Below, one piece after another: positions 52,109 through 60,594 of a stretch of 64,000 nucleotides of DNA. Origin of the DNA: Petrotoga mobilis SJ95 (GTDB lineage: Bacteria > Thermotogota > Thermotogae > Petrotogales > Petrotogaceae); the NCBI RefSeq assembly GCF_000018605.1, contig NC_010003.1, positions 124,001-188,000 of the forward strand, given 5' to 3'. Position numbers and translations under genes: made by a program. The stretch's first letter is position 1, and each line of letters starts with the position of its first letter. The notes beneath the pieces were generated by a model that was given only the letters and a program-made list of their open reading frames with translations, was not told the origin of the DNA and searched no databases.

Positions 52109-54033
52109 TAGATATCTAGCTCTTTCACCTTATTAGCATTAGATTCAATAAACTCTCTTCTAATAGAGGGATCGTATCCCATGAGTATTTCTATCATCTC
52201 TTCTGCCATTTCTAAATCTTCCATCTTTATTTTTACAAGTTTTCTAGTGTCTCTATCCATAGTGGTCTCTCTCAATTGGTCAGGGTTCATTTCTCCTAAT
52301 CCTTTATATCTTTGTATTCTCCATTTTTTATCCCCATATTTTTTCTTCAACTCTTCAAGTTCTTCGTCGGAATAAAGATAAAAATGTTGTTTACCAATCT
52401 CAAATCTATACAGAGGAGGTTGAGCAATGTATACATATCCTTCCTCTATTAAAGAACGCATGTATTTGTGAAAAAGCGTCAACACTAAAGTTCTAATATG
52501 TGCGCCATCAACATCTGCATCAGTCATGATAATGATTTTACCGTATCTCAATTTAGACAAATTGAACTCTTCTCCTATACCAGTTCCTAATGCAATGATA
52601 ATATTCGAAACTTGTTCATTTTTTAAAAGTTTTAAAAAATCAGTTTTTTCTGCATTTAGAATTTTCCCCCTCAAAGGTAAAATCGCCTGGTACATTCTAT
52701 CCCTAGCTTGTTTGGCATTTCCCCCAGCCGAATCTCCTTCAACTATAAAAAGTTCTGATTCGTTTAAATCCCTCGATGTACAATCTGCCAATTTGCCTGG
52801 TAGAGTTGTATTTTCGAATATTGTTTTTCTTTTAATGCTGTCTCTGGCTCTTTTAGCAGCAAGTCTTTTTTTATATGCTAAAAACATTCTTTCAAAAATA
52901 TTTTTTGCTTCTTTTATATTTGCATCAAAATATAAAGATAATTTCTCTGTAGTTATTTGATTTACTGCTTCTCTGGCAACTTTAGATCCCAATCTTCCCT
53001 TTGTTTGACCTTCGAAAACAGGATTGGGCATTTTTATATGTATTATGGCTAATAATCCTTCTCTCACATCTTCTCCACTAAAATTCTCGTCTTTTTCCTT
53101 TAAAACATTGTACTTTCTTGCATATTCATTTGATAATCTTGTTAGAGCTTGTTTGAATCCAGATTCATGTTCCCCGCCATCGATAGTCCTAATGTTGTTC
53201 ACAAAAGAGATTACTTCGCTTTCTTCAGAATCCGTATAGACAAAAGCTGCTTCCACTTGAATTTCTGACTCCACTTTACTATATTGATATGATCCGTACA
53301 TGTAAACCGGCTCGGAAATAGAATTCATCTTCCGCCGTTTCAAGATGTAATTTATAAATTCGTTCAAACCGCCAAGAAAATGAAATTCTTGCTTGTAATC
53401 TCTTTTTCTATCTTCAAAGATAACTTTCAAGTTAGGATTTAAAAAGGCTATTTCTTTCAACCTATTCTCTATTAATCGTGATTCAACAGTTATATCTCCA
53501 TCATCGAATATTTCTTTATCAGGGAGAAATTTCACAACAGTCCCACTCTTGTCTGTTTCGCCTACAATAATTACATCTGTTTGAGGAACACCTCTTGCAT
53601 ACTTTTGATAGTATATTTTCCCGTCTCTGTAAACCTTTACCTCCATATATTCGGACAAAGCGTTAACAACCGATGCTCCTACTCCATGAAGTCCTCCACT
53701 AACCTTATAGGCTTTTTTATCAAACTTTCCACCAGCATGAAGCGAAGTCATAACTAACTCCAATGTATTTTTATTTTCAGTTGGATGTATATCTACAGGT
53801 ATACCTCTTCCGTTATCCTCAACTTCAATAGAATCATCCTCATTCAAAGTAACTCGAATTGTATCACAAAACCCGTTAACATGCTCATCTATGGCGTTAT
53901 CGATTATTTCATAAACCATATGGTTTAACCCTGTTTTACCCGTTGATCCTATGTACATTCCAGGTCTTAACCTAACAGGTTCTAACCCTTTCAAGACCTT
54001 TATATCGTTTCCAGAATAAGTTTTTTCTACCAT
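52108..54033 (-). CDS. gyrB: DNA gyrase subunit B
   Basis: A 641-residue type IIA topoisomerase B subunit. The GHKL ATPase part shows RPGMYIGSTG, EIIDNAIDEHV and DNGRGIPVD, then GGLHGVGASVVNALS; the transducer has QTKGRLGSKVAREAV, and the TOPRIM part EGDSAGGNAKQARDR and MTDADVDGAHIRTL. The C-terminal RYKGLGEMNPDQL is also there. Length without an insert fits GyrB; QAILPLRGKILNAEK favours GyrB over ParE. GGAGGTG ahead of the ATG. GyrA is not in the window. Confidence 0.95.
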   Translation of the reverse strand: MVEKTYSGNDIKVLKGLEPVRLRPGMYIGSTGKTGLNHMVYEIIDNAIDEHVNGFCDTIRVTLNEDDSIEVEDNGRGIPVDIHPTENKNTLELVMTSLHAGGKFDKKAYKVSGGLHGVGASVVNALSEYMEVKVYRDGKIYYQKYARGVPQTDVIIVGETDKSGTVVKFLPDKEIFDDGDITVESRLIENRLKEIAFLNPNLKVIFEDRKRDYKQEFHFLGGLNEFINYILKRRKMNSISEPVYMYGSYQYSKVESEIQVEAAFVYTDSEESEVISFVNNIRTIDGGEHESGFKQALTRLSNEYARKYNVLKEKDENFSGEDVREGLLAIIHIKMPNPVFEGQTKGRLGSKVAREAVNQITTEKLSLYFDANIKEAKNIFERMFLAYKKRLAAKRARDSIKRKTIFENTTLPGKLADCTSRDLNESELFIVEGDSAGGNAKQARDRMYQAILPLRGKILNAEKTDFLKLLKNEQVSNIIIALGTGIGEEFNLSKLRYGKIIIMTDADVDGAHIRTLVLTLFHKYMRSLIEEGYVYIAQPPLYRFEIGKQHFYLYSDEELEELKKKYGDKKWRIQRYKGLGEMNPDQLRETTMDRDTRKLVKIKMEDLEMAEEMIEILMGYDPSIRREFIESNANKVKELDI

Positions 54034-54056
54034 TTAAACACCTCCACAAGCGTTTC

Positions 54057-54347
54057 TCAAGAAACAATTCTAATTCTATTTATCGTTTCATTTTCCAGAA
54101 TAGAATTTATCGCGTTCAATAATAATTTTTCCCTAAAAAGTATTTCCTGTTTAACATAATTGTCAGCACAGGCTATTTCCACTATCTTATCTTTTAAGAG
54201 ATAATTTTTAACTGTTACATTTTTTGATAAATTCTCAGGAATATACTTAGGTAATTCTTCTCTTAATCTTTTTATTATATATATTTTTTTGTAAACCAAA
54301 TTTTTTTTAGAAAGTTGTTTTAAAACACCTTCAAATTTTTCCTCCAT
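54057..54347 (-). CDS. DciA-like (DUF721) protein
   Basis: A 96-residue protein. The order DUF721-gyrB is typical of bacteria where DciA loads the replicative helicase DnaB. The sequence (VLKQLSKKNLVYKKIYIIKRL, then KNYLLKDKIVEIACADNYVKQEILFREKLLLNAI) follows the DUF721 pattern of a beta element V-x-V-x-C/D-N-x-x-x-x-Q-E-L followed by an amphipathic helix. No ribosome-binding site is evident. The call rests equally on pattern and position. Confidence 0.72.
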   Translation of the reverse strand: MEEKFEGVLKQLSKKNLVYKKIYIIKRLREELPKYIPENLSKNVTVKNYLLKDKIVEIACADNYVKQEILFREKLLLNAINSILENETINRIRIVS

Positions 54348-54378
54348 TTTAGACCATCTTAATAGTAAAGTATTCCTC

Positions 54379-55194
54379 TCAATCTTCTATTTTTTCTGTT
54401 ATAAAATCTTTCCAATTGTCAAGAATAGCTTCCGTTACTACACCAGGTACAGTAAAAGTAAAATCAGGAAAAATTCTTCTAACAGGTACTACACCTCTTG
54501 AAGTGTGGGTAAGAAATACTTCCTCGGCAGATAAAAGTTCCCATACTTGAACATTTGCTTTCTCTTCAACTTCTAAAGATAAATCATTTGCTAACTCAAG
54601 GACATCTTCTCTAGTTATCCCTGGTAATATCCCCGATGAAATATGAGGAGTCAATAAAACACCTCCACTGACATAAAAAATATTAGAGTATGTACCTTCG
54701 GTTACATTACCGAACTCATTTAAAACGATGGAATCATAATAATAATCATATTTTTTATGGATGTATTTGATTGAACCATTTAAAGGTGTTTTTACATAAT
54801 AAGGAATAATAGGAGACGAAGTTTTTCTTTCTCTCGCTATATTAACTACAACACCTTCTTCGATCAAATCTACATCCTCTTTCAACTCTTCAACAAAGCA
54901 ATAAAATGTTTTATATTTAGAAGTGAAAGGAGTTACATATATTTTAAATCTGAATTCTTCATAATTATGAATCTTTTTTGCCTGATTTAAAATTATTTTT
55001 ATCTTTTCAAGAGGTGGTATTTCAAATGCCATAAAATCAGCAGATCGTTTCAATCTATCATAATGTCTTTTTAAATTGTAAGGAATACCTGAATAAGTTC
55101 TAAGTACATCATAAATCGAATAACCATTCACGAACCCTTCATCATCTCCACTAACCAATGGAAATTCTACCCACTCTTTACCATTATAGAACAT
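54379..55194 (-). CDS. PLP-dependent aminotransferase, class IV
   Basis: A 271-residue fold-type IV enzyme (branched-chain aminotransferase, D-amino acid aminotransferase or aminodeoxychorismate lyase). GFVNGYSIYDVLRTYSGIPYNLKRHYDRL at the N-terminus, the lysine region LNGSIKYIHKKYDYYYD (about 140-156), NVTEGTYSNIFYV (about 165-177) and SGILPGITREDVLELA (about 190-205) are the family motifs. The specificity cannot be set. Its ATG lies inside the end of mtaB (11-base overlap), with AAAGGGGTGG ahead. Confidence 0.9.
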   Translation of the reverse strand: MFYNGKEWVEFPLVSGDDEGFVNGYSIYDVLRTYSGIPYNLKRHYDRLKRSADFMAFEIPPLEKIKIILNQAKKIHNYEEFRFKIYVTPFTSKYKTFYCFVEELKEDVDLIEEGVVVNIARERKTSSPIIPYYVKTPLNGSIKYIHKKYDYYYDSIVLNEFGNVTEGTYSNIFYVSGGVLLTPHISSGILPGITREDVLELANDLSLEVEEKANVQVWELLSAEEVFLTHTSRGVVPVRRIFPDFTFTVPGVVTEAILDNWKDFITEKIED

Positions 55195-56488
55195 TCGATA
55201 CCACCCCTTTATTTTCTTTAGACAAAGAAGATATCACCGTACTAAAAAACTCACCTTTTTCAATTTTTTTCTCATGAAATTGAACATTATGGGGGATGTA
55301 ATATTCATCGTATCCAAAAAGACCTTTTTTTGAGCTACTTTCTGTTAATACTTTAACTCTAGACCCTAACATATCATTCAAGTAATTTTTTCTTGAGAGA
55401 TCAGCAATTTTATCCATTTGTGAAAGTCTGTCTTTTTTTTCATTTCCAGGTATCTGATTTTGCATCTTAGCTGCTACAGTTCCCTCACGTAATGAGTACC
55501 TAAAACTATGGACTTTTAAAACCTTAAGTTCTTCAATTGAATCAAACAGGATTCTTAAATCTTCCTCATCTTCACCAGGAAAACCAACTATGAGATCACA
55601 AGTAATAGAAAACTTTGAGTCGTATTTTCTTAAGTTTTCGATGGCTGTATAAATCATTTTTCTATTATATTTTCTATGCATTGATTGTAAAATTTTATCA
55701 GAAAAATGTTGAATCGAAAGGTGTATGTGTTTTTCAAATATTGGATAAGAATTCAATATGGTAGACAAATTGTCAGTAATTATTTCAGGATATAGAGACG
55801 TTATTCTTATTCTAATTTCTTTATCAGCAAAACTCTTCCCGATTTGATTTAATAGTTCTTCTAAGGTTTCTGAATTGTCCATTCCATAATATCCCAAATT
55901 TGTTCCAGTTAGCACTATTTCTTTATACCCTTTTTCAATAAATTTTTCTATACTTTTTATAACTTCTTCTGTTGGTAAACTGACTATTTTTAATCCTCTC
56001 AAGAATCTTATTTTACAGAATGTACATGAGTTAATACATCCTTCTTCAATAGGTAAAAAGATCCGTGTTCTGTCACCATACGGTTCGTTGGGAACTAATA
56101 TGTCATATTTTTCATTATGGAACCAAAAATGTTTATCTGAGTATATACCTTCTTCACACAATAAACGGTCTATTTGTTTTTTTTCTAAATTACCTAAGAC
56201 CAAATCGGCGCCTACTTTTTTTAATTCTTCGGGATCAGATACAGAATAACAGCCTGTAGCTATAATCTTGGAATTTTCATTTGATTTTTTTAATCTCCTA
56301 ATTGTTTGCCTTACCTTTCTTTCAGCCTCTGAAGTTACGGCACAAGTGTTTAAAACGTAGATATCACTCTTACCCATTTTTTCTTCAAATACAATATCAA
56401 AATGAGGAGATAGTTTCTCGGCCATCGCTTGACTTTCAGCTTGGTTCATTTTACATCCAAAAGTAATAAAAGAAACTTTACGCTTCAT
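55184..56488 (-). CDS. mtaB: tRNA t6A37 methylthiotransferase MtaB
   Basis: A 434-residue radical SAM methylthiotransferase that adds a methylthio group to t6A37 of tRNAs. Three N-terminal cysteines bind the auxiliary cluster (FITFGCKMNQAESQ, NTCAVTSEAERKVRQ, ATGCYS), and the radical SAM cluster is in EEGCINSCTFCKIRFLRG (about 148-165). The F-G-C-K-M-N-Q form (MtaB) rather than T-Y-G-C-Q-M-N (MiaB) decides the subgroup. A TRAM-like C-terminus is reduced. GGTG ahead of the ATG; overlaps the genes on both sides. Confidence 0.93.
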   Translation of the reverse strand: MKRKVSFITFGCKMNQAESQAMAEKLSPHFDIVFEEKMGKSDIYVLNTCAVTSEAERKVRQTIRRLKKSNENSKIIATGCYSVSDPEELKKVGADLVLGNLEKKQIDRLLCEEGIYSDKHFWFHNEKYDILVPNEPYGDRTRIFLPIEEGCINSCTFCKIRFLRGLKIVSLPTEEVIKSIEKFIEKGYKEIVLTGTNLGYYGMDNSETLEELLNQIGKSFADKEIRIRITSLYPEIITDNLSTILNSYPIFEKHIHLSIQHFSDKILQSMHRKYNRKMIYTAIENLRKYDSKFSITCDLIVGFPGEDEEDLRILFDSIEELKVLKVHSFRYSLREGTVAAKMQNQIPGNEKKDRLSQMDKIADLSRKNYLNDMLGSRVKVLTESSSKKGLFGYDEYYIPHNVQFHEKKIEKGEFFSTVISSLSKENKGVVSNVL

Positions 56489-56936
56489 ATTCTATTTCAC
56501 CAGTCAATGTTCTACTAAGTAAACCTATTCTTCTAATAACCCCCACTAATCTTTCATTGTCATCAACAACTGGCAGAACCTTTAATTTATTTTTTATTAT
56601 TACATCTGCTACATGTAAAACCGTATCATCAAAGTAAACCTTAAATGGCTTTTTTATCATAAAATCAGATACTGGACGATCCAATATTTTTTTTAATCCA
56701 TTAAAAAATTGATGGCTATCCGGTATAAAAGAAGTAGTTTCCATAAGCTTCAAATACCCCGGAAGTGAGGCGTCAATGATACCACTTTCGCTTAAATATC
56801 CCACCAGTCTAAAATCACTTGTAACTATGGGAAGCGCAGATAAATTATGCCTACGACATACCGTAATAAAACGCTCTACTTTCTCATCTTCCATTAAAGA
56901 CGTTAGATCTCTCTCCATTATTTCCTTAGCTTTCAA
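56478..56936 (-). CDS. Two-CBS-domain protein
   Basis: A 152-residue protein made of a CBS pair: first AKEIMERDLTSL to IVTSDFRLVGYLSESGII, second PVSDFMIKKPFKVYFDDTVL to VDDNERLVGVIRRIGLL. CBS pairs bind adenosine nucleotides and act as energy sensors, here as a free-standing module. TTG 56936 is chosen because AGAGGTG lies 6 bases ahead; GTG 56945 is within that site. It lies between a sugar kinase and mtaB and overlaps the latter by 11 bases. Confidence 0.9.
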   Translation of the reverse strand: MKAKEIMERDLTSLMEDEKVERFITVCRRHNLSALPIVTSDFRLVGYLSESGIIDASLPGYLKLMETTSFIPDSHQFFNGLKKILDRPVSDFMIKKPFKVYFDDTVLHVADVIIKNKLKVLPVVDDNERLVGVIRRIGLLSRTLTGEIEYEA

Positions 56937-56952
56937 GGTAAACACCTCTTTG

Positions 56953-57915
56953 TTATTCTAATCTTTCAATGGAAAACCTACTTAAACTTCTTTTTATATC
57001 TTCTAAAGTTCCTATCTTTTTTTCTATATAATCCGTTTTGGAAATGGCACTAGCCATACCGAATTTTGCAGCTTCAAAATAATTAAAATTATAATTTATA
57101 ATATAATATATTATTCCCGACATAAATGCATCTCCTGCTCCAAAAAGATGTGATTTCTCAATCCTTTCTTCTGGATTAAAAAGCCAGACACCCTCATTTG
57201 TTGTTATCACATCACCAAAAATCTGATAACTCATAACAACTAATCTGGCACCATTTTCTATAATTTTTTTTGAAGCATCAATAAAATCATCTATACTTTC
57301 AAGGGTTTTCCCGAAAATTTCTGCTTTTCTTCTAAAGTCTGGTCTAACAACGGTAGGGCAATTATTTAAAATAGCTTTTTCAAAACACGGTCCAATTGAT
57401 TCCATGTAAGTAGTTTTTCCTCTTTTCTTAGCTTCAAACATCAGATCGGAATAAACATCAGTTTTCAAGCCAGGAGGAACACTTCCTGACACTACGACAT
57501 GTTCCACTAATGAAAGAGAATTTTTATATCTCCTTAAAAAATGATCGTAATCTTCATCATTAATGAAGGGACCTTTACTGTTTATTAGAGTCATTACTTC
57601 CTTCAAGGGATCTATTATTTCAATGTTTTCTCTACTTTCTTCTTCTGAATAAACAAAATTCATCGTTATATTTTCATACGCAGAAAGCTTACTCTGAATA
57701 ACCCTACCTATGTGTCCCCCCAAAAAACCTGTTACTATCGATTTCATTTGCAAATTAGATAGCATTATTGAAACGTTAATACCCTTACCTCCTGGTTCCA
57801 TTTTGGAATTTGAAGGATTTTCTATTCTATACATGTTACCTACTTCAAAATTATCAATTATAACTTCTCTATCCAGCGAAGGATTTAATGTGACAGATAA
57901 AAAATCGTACTCCAT
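56953..57915 (-). CDS. PfkB-family sugar kinase (1-phosphofructokinase/tagatose-6-phosphate kinase type)
   Basis: A 320-residue ribokinase-fold enzyme of the FruK/LacC branch: VTLNPSLDREVII at the start, EPGGKGINVSIMLSNL (about 37-52), VVSGSVPPGLKTDVY (about 137-151) and the C-terminal HLFGAGDAFMSGIIYY with the catalytic Asp (about 249). Likely substrate is fructose 1-phosphate or a related sugar phosphate, but no PTS genes are nearby. GGAGGAA lies ahead of the ATG. First gene of a minus operon with the CBS protein. Confidence 0.88.
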   Translation of the reverse strand: MEYDFLSVTLNPSLDREVIIDNFEVGNMYRIENPSNSKMEPGGKGINVSIMLSNLQMKSIVTGFLGGHIGRVIQSKLSAYENITMNFVYSEEESRENIEIIDPLKEVMTLINSKGPFINDEDYDHFLRRYKNSLSLVEHVVVSGSVPPGLKTDVYSDLMFEAKKRGKTTYMESIGPCFEKAILNNCPTVVRPDFRRKAEIFGKTLESIDDFIDASKKIIENGARLVVMSYQIFGDVITTNEGVWLFNPEERIEKSHLFGAGDAFMSGIIYYIINYNFNYFEAAKFGMASAISKTDYIEKKIGTLEDIKRSLSRFSIERLE

Positions 57916-57954
57916 CGATTTCCTCCTAATACCATTATTATTTTACTATTATGG

Positions 57955-58015
57955 AAACCCCACACTTGCTATAATGCCCTTTTCTTCCCACCCCTCGTTT
58001 CTAAGAAAGGACTAT
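57955..58015. repeat. G-rich intergenic patch, possible dispersed repeat
   Basis: On the minus strand this stretch reads GAGGGGTGGGAAG, then AAAAGGGCATTATAGCAAGT and GTGGGGTTTCC, out of line with the local A+T content. It partly matches the patch at 27941-28034 (GGGTGGG, then AAGGGgCgcTAaAGtAAGT). The remainder of the 57916-58163 gap is A+T-rich and holds a terminator. Confidence 0.4.
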
Positions 58016-58103
58016 GTACTATAACTCTCTATCTTATTAGAATAATCTTTTATTTTTTATATTATACCATATCAAACCTAAGTATTATTAACTGAAAAAT
58101 TAA

Positions 58104-58130
58104 AATAACGGGTAGAAAATACCCGTTATT
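58104..58130 (-). terminator. Intrinsic terminator after the SPASM radical SAM gene
   Basis: An 11-base perfect stem (AATAACGGGTA and complement) with loop GAAAA and a TTTTAATTTTT tract on the minus strand, 33 bases after the stop at 58164. Confidence 0.8.
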
Positions 58131-58163
58131 TTAAAAGATAATACTACTTTTGAAGAATCAATA

Positions 58164-59609
58164 TTATGCTTTTTTATCCAGTGCTAATTTTTCTTCATTT
58201 TCTGAATATCTTCTCATCCTTACTTTGTAGTTATATACACCTCTTTTTGAAGGATACTTCTCAGCGTAGCCTTCTTCGTACCAAAGTTTATCGGCATATT
58301 TTTTCCATTCTTCGGCAAGTTGGTCTAATTCAGGAGCTAATTCATTCACGGTTCGCTCACTACCAGGATGTTGTGGAATAGCGTTGAACTTCTTTACCAT
58401 TGCCCTGAATACTTTTGGATTGTCTATTATGGGGCATGGTCTAAATAAATTATTGGAATAGGGAATGGTCCTCTTATAAGCCTCAAAAAATGGTGATTTT
58501 AAAATATCTATAATTCGTTTTTCCCTTATATTATCCACGGCAAACTGTTGGAAGACACATGGTTCAGCATAACCTTTGGCGTTTATATGTAAATATTTAG
58601 CTCCCGCTGCTAAACAACCGTTAGTTAAGAAACCATGATTCCAAAAATCAGCAACAAACGCAAACTTTCCACCTAACCTTAACTCTTCCAATTTGTAGAA
58701 TCTTTCATACCTTTGTTCGGCAGTAGGTACTAAATCCATCGAAGCATCTGCTCCTACGGGCATAAATTGGAAAACCCATGCATAACTCACATTGTTTTCT
58801 TTTAAATATTCCCAAAAATCATCACTCATTATTGCATCGTGATTCTTTCTTGTTGCTGTGACAGAGGCTCCATATATTACCCCATTTTCACTTAAGAGCT
58901 TCCAAGCGTTTTGAATTTTTTCAAAAACACCCTTACCTCTTCTCCAATCGGTATCAGCTTCATATCCTTCTACTGATATAGCCAATGTAGCGTTACCCAA
59001 TTCAGCTAATTTTTTAGCGTTTTCTTCATTAATTAACGTTCCATTCGTATAAAGCAAAAAGTAAGAATCGCTGAACTCTTCTAGTACATCGAATAGATAA
59101 GGATATACAAATGGCTCTCCACCTGTTATAATGAAGAAATAGATGCCTAAATCATTGAATTGTCTTATTACATCAAAAATTTCTTCTTTGGAAAGCATAT
59201 ACTTGTGACCATACATAGCAGCGTAACAACCCACACATCTGAGGTTACATGCATATGTTGGAGAAAGCACAGCTAATTTTGGAAGGACTATCCCATATTC
59301 ATGCATCTTATCCTGTCTCGTTTTTTCACCAACTGCAAATTCGTTAATGATTAGATTGTTTATTATTTTTTCAACAACTTTGGGATTAGATTTCTTGAAC
59401 AAATTAGCCCAATTCTCCAGCATCGGATCATGATTTTCTGCCCCAGTTGCTAATTTTCTAAGCCCACTTTTTGCAGGTTCCTTAGAGAATTTTGATAATG
59501 TCCATAACAACTTCCCAAGTTGATCCACATCAGAATGTCTTACAACGTTGGTTATTAATTTAGAACTTTGTTTAAGTAACATATTTTTCATTGAGTCCAC
59601 AACTGCCAT
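58164..59609 (-). CDS. Radical SAM/SPASM domain protein
   Basis: A 481-residue enzyme. An N-terminal helical region of about 105 residues precedes the radical SAM barrel, with cluster CNLRCVGC (Cys121, 125, 128), SAM-binding TGGEPFVYP and an S-V-E-G-Y segment. The C-terminal SPASM-like region has cysteines in TNGCLAAGAKYLH, AEPCVFQQF and RPCPIIDNP for auxiliary cluster(s). Substrate unknown; no precursor peptide gene is visible next to it. ATG 59609 is chosen because GGAGGTG lies 6 bases ahead; GTG 59618 is inside the site. Cotranscribed with the TetR gene just upstream (12-base gap). Confidence 0.88.
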   Translation of the reverse strand: MAVVDSMKNMLLKQSSKLITNVVRHSDVDQLGKLLWTLSKFSKEPAKSGLRKLATGAENHDPMLENWANLFKKSNPKVVEKIINNLIINEFAVGEKTRQDKMHEYGIVLPKLAVLSPTYACNLRCVGCYAAMYGHKYMLSKEEIFDVIRQFNDLGIYFFIITGGEPFVYPYLFDVLEEFSDSYFLLYTNGTLINEENAKKLAELGNATLAISVEGYEADTDWRRGKGVFEKIQNAWKLLSENGVIYGASVTATRKNHDAIMSDDFWEYLKENNVSYAWVFQFMPVGADASMDLVPTAEQRYERFYKLEELRLGGKFAFVADFWNHGFLTNGCLAAGAKYLHINAKGYAEPCVFQQFAVDNIREKRIIDILKSPFFEAYKRTIPYSNNLFRPCPIIDNPKVFRAMVKKFNAIPQHPGSERTVNELAPELDQLAEEWKKYADKLWYEEGYAEKYPSKRGVYNYKVRMRRYSENEEKLALDKKA

Positions 59610-59621
59610 ACCGGACACCTC

Positions 59622-60215
59622 CTAATTTTTGTCATCTTCTGTAAAACTTAAAATCATTTTTTTAAAATTATTCTTTATTTCATCATTAGAAAATTCTATT
59701 CCTACGGCCCTGTATATAACTAAACCATCAAACATCGCTTGCAGCATAAAAGCTTTCGTTTTTGAATTAAATAATTTTTCAAATTTGCCAAGGATCTTTC
59801 CGTAATTTTCTTTGAATGTTTGAGTTAAAATTTTCATCATACTTTGATCATGTGTAGAATTTATTAAAATTTCAAACAATCGCATCAATTCTTTTGAAGG
59901 AAAAGTATTTAAAATTTGCGAATAAAGATTTGCATAAAAATCAGCACTTGCTTCCACACAATCCTGAGAGGGCATCGATTCATTTTCTTCGAAAAAACCT
60001 TGGACTTTTTCTAAAAGAGCACTAAAAGCAGAAACAATTAGTGCATTTTTATTTTTGAAATAGTTATATATAGAACCCTTAGATAAGTTACACGAAGAGG
60101 CGACATCTTCCATCGTTAGATTTGACAAACCTTTTTCGCTTATTAATTCCAACGTTTTTTCTGCAATGTATTTTTTTCGTTCTTGCTTATCCAAAATCTT
60201 TAACCCCGTGTTCAT
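59622..60215 (-). CDS. TetR-family transcriptional regulator
   Basis: A 197-residue regulator. The helix-turn-helix is KYIAEKTLELISEKGLSNLTMEDVASSCNLSKGSIYNYFKNKNALI (about 15-60 in pieces), with a helical ligand domain after. ATG 60215 has AGAGGTG 6 bases ahead. A perfect dyad lies 16 bases upstream of the start, so it most likely represses itself and the radical SAM gene behind it. Confidence 0.93.
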   Translation of the reverse strand: MNTGLKILDKQERKKYIAEKTLELISEKGLSNLTMEDVASSCNLSKGSIYNYFKNKNALIVSAFSALLEKVQGFFEENESMPSQDCVEASADFYANLYSQILNTFPSKELMRLFEILINSTHDQSMMKILTQTFKENYGKILGKFEKLFNSKTKAFMLQAMFDGLVIYRAVGIEFSNDEIKNNFKKMILSFTEDDKN

Positions 60216-60231
60216 TTGGATCACCTCTTTT

Positions 60232-60251
60232 CTGACTGACTGGTCAGTCAG
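60232..60251. promoter_or_regulatory. TetR operator
   Basis: A perfect dyad with 9-base half-sites CTGACTGAC and GTCAGTCAG around a TG centre. TGACTGAC half-sites are classic for TetR/AcrR-type regulators. It lies between the tetR start and the A+T-rich gap up to 60540, where its promoter must be. Confidence 0.82.
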
Positions 60252-60540
60252 TTAAATTATAAACTATTGTGAAAAATAATTCAAATATGACTGAATTTGT
60301 CTAATTTAATAACGTACATTTTATAATAAGTCATAACCCTTTATTTAAAGTCAATAGAAAGCACATATATTAAATAAAATAACAATCGTATGTTCTTAAC
60401 TTAATATTTTCAGAAAAGATATTCTAATTACATATTTTCGTTGAAAAAGTTACTTTTTTGTTTTTTTGAATTGGTCGACTCTTTTCCTCAATATTTTCCA
60501 AAGTGACTCTTAAAAAAATATAGTTGAAAAAACCCAGTTA
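60252..60540. other. A+T-rich divergent intergenic region, no gene
   Basis: About 290 bases without a supported frame, between the divergent tetR and thiI genes. Apart from the TetR operator and the promoter at its edges I see nothing in it. Confidence 0.5.
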
Positions 60541-60549
60541 TGTTATAAT
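60541..60549 (+). promoter_or_regulatory. Extended -10 promoter of the thiI-plsC operon
   Basis: TGTTATAAT, 46 bases ahead of the thiI start codon. Confidence 0.5.
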
Positions 60550-60594
60550 TTAGTTGAAGAAAATATTTTTTATAAATTATAAGGTGGCAAATGA

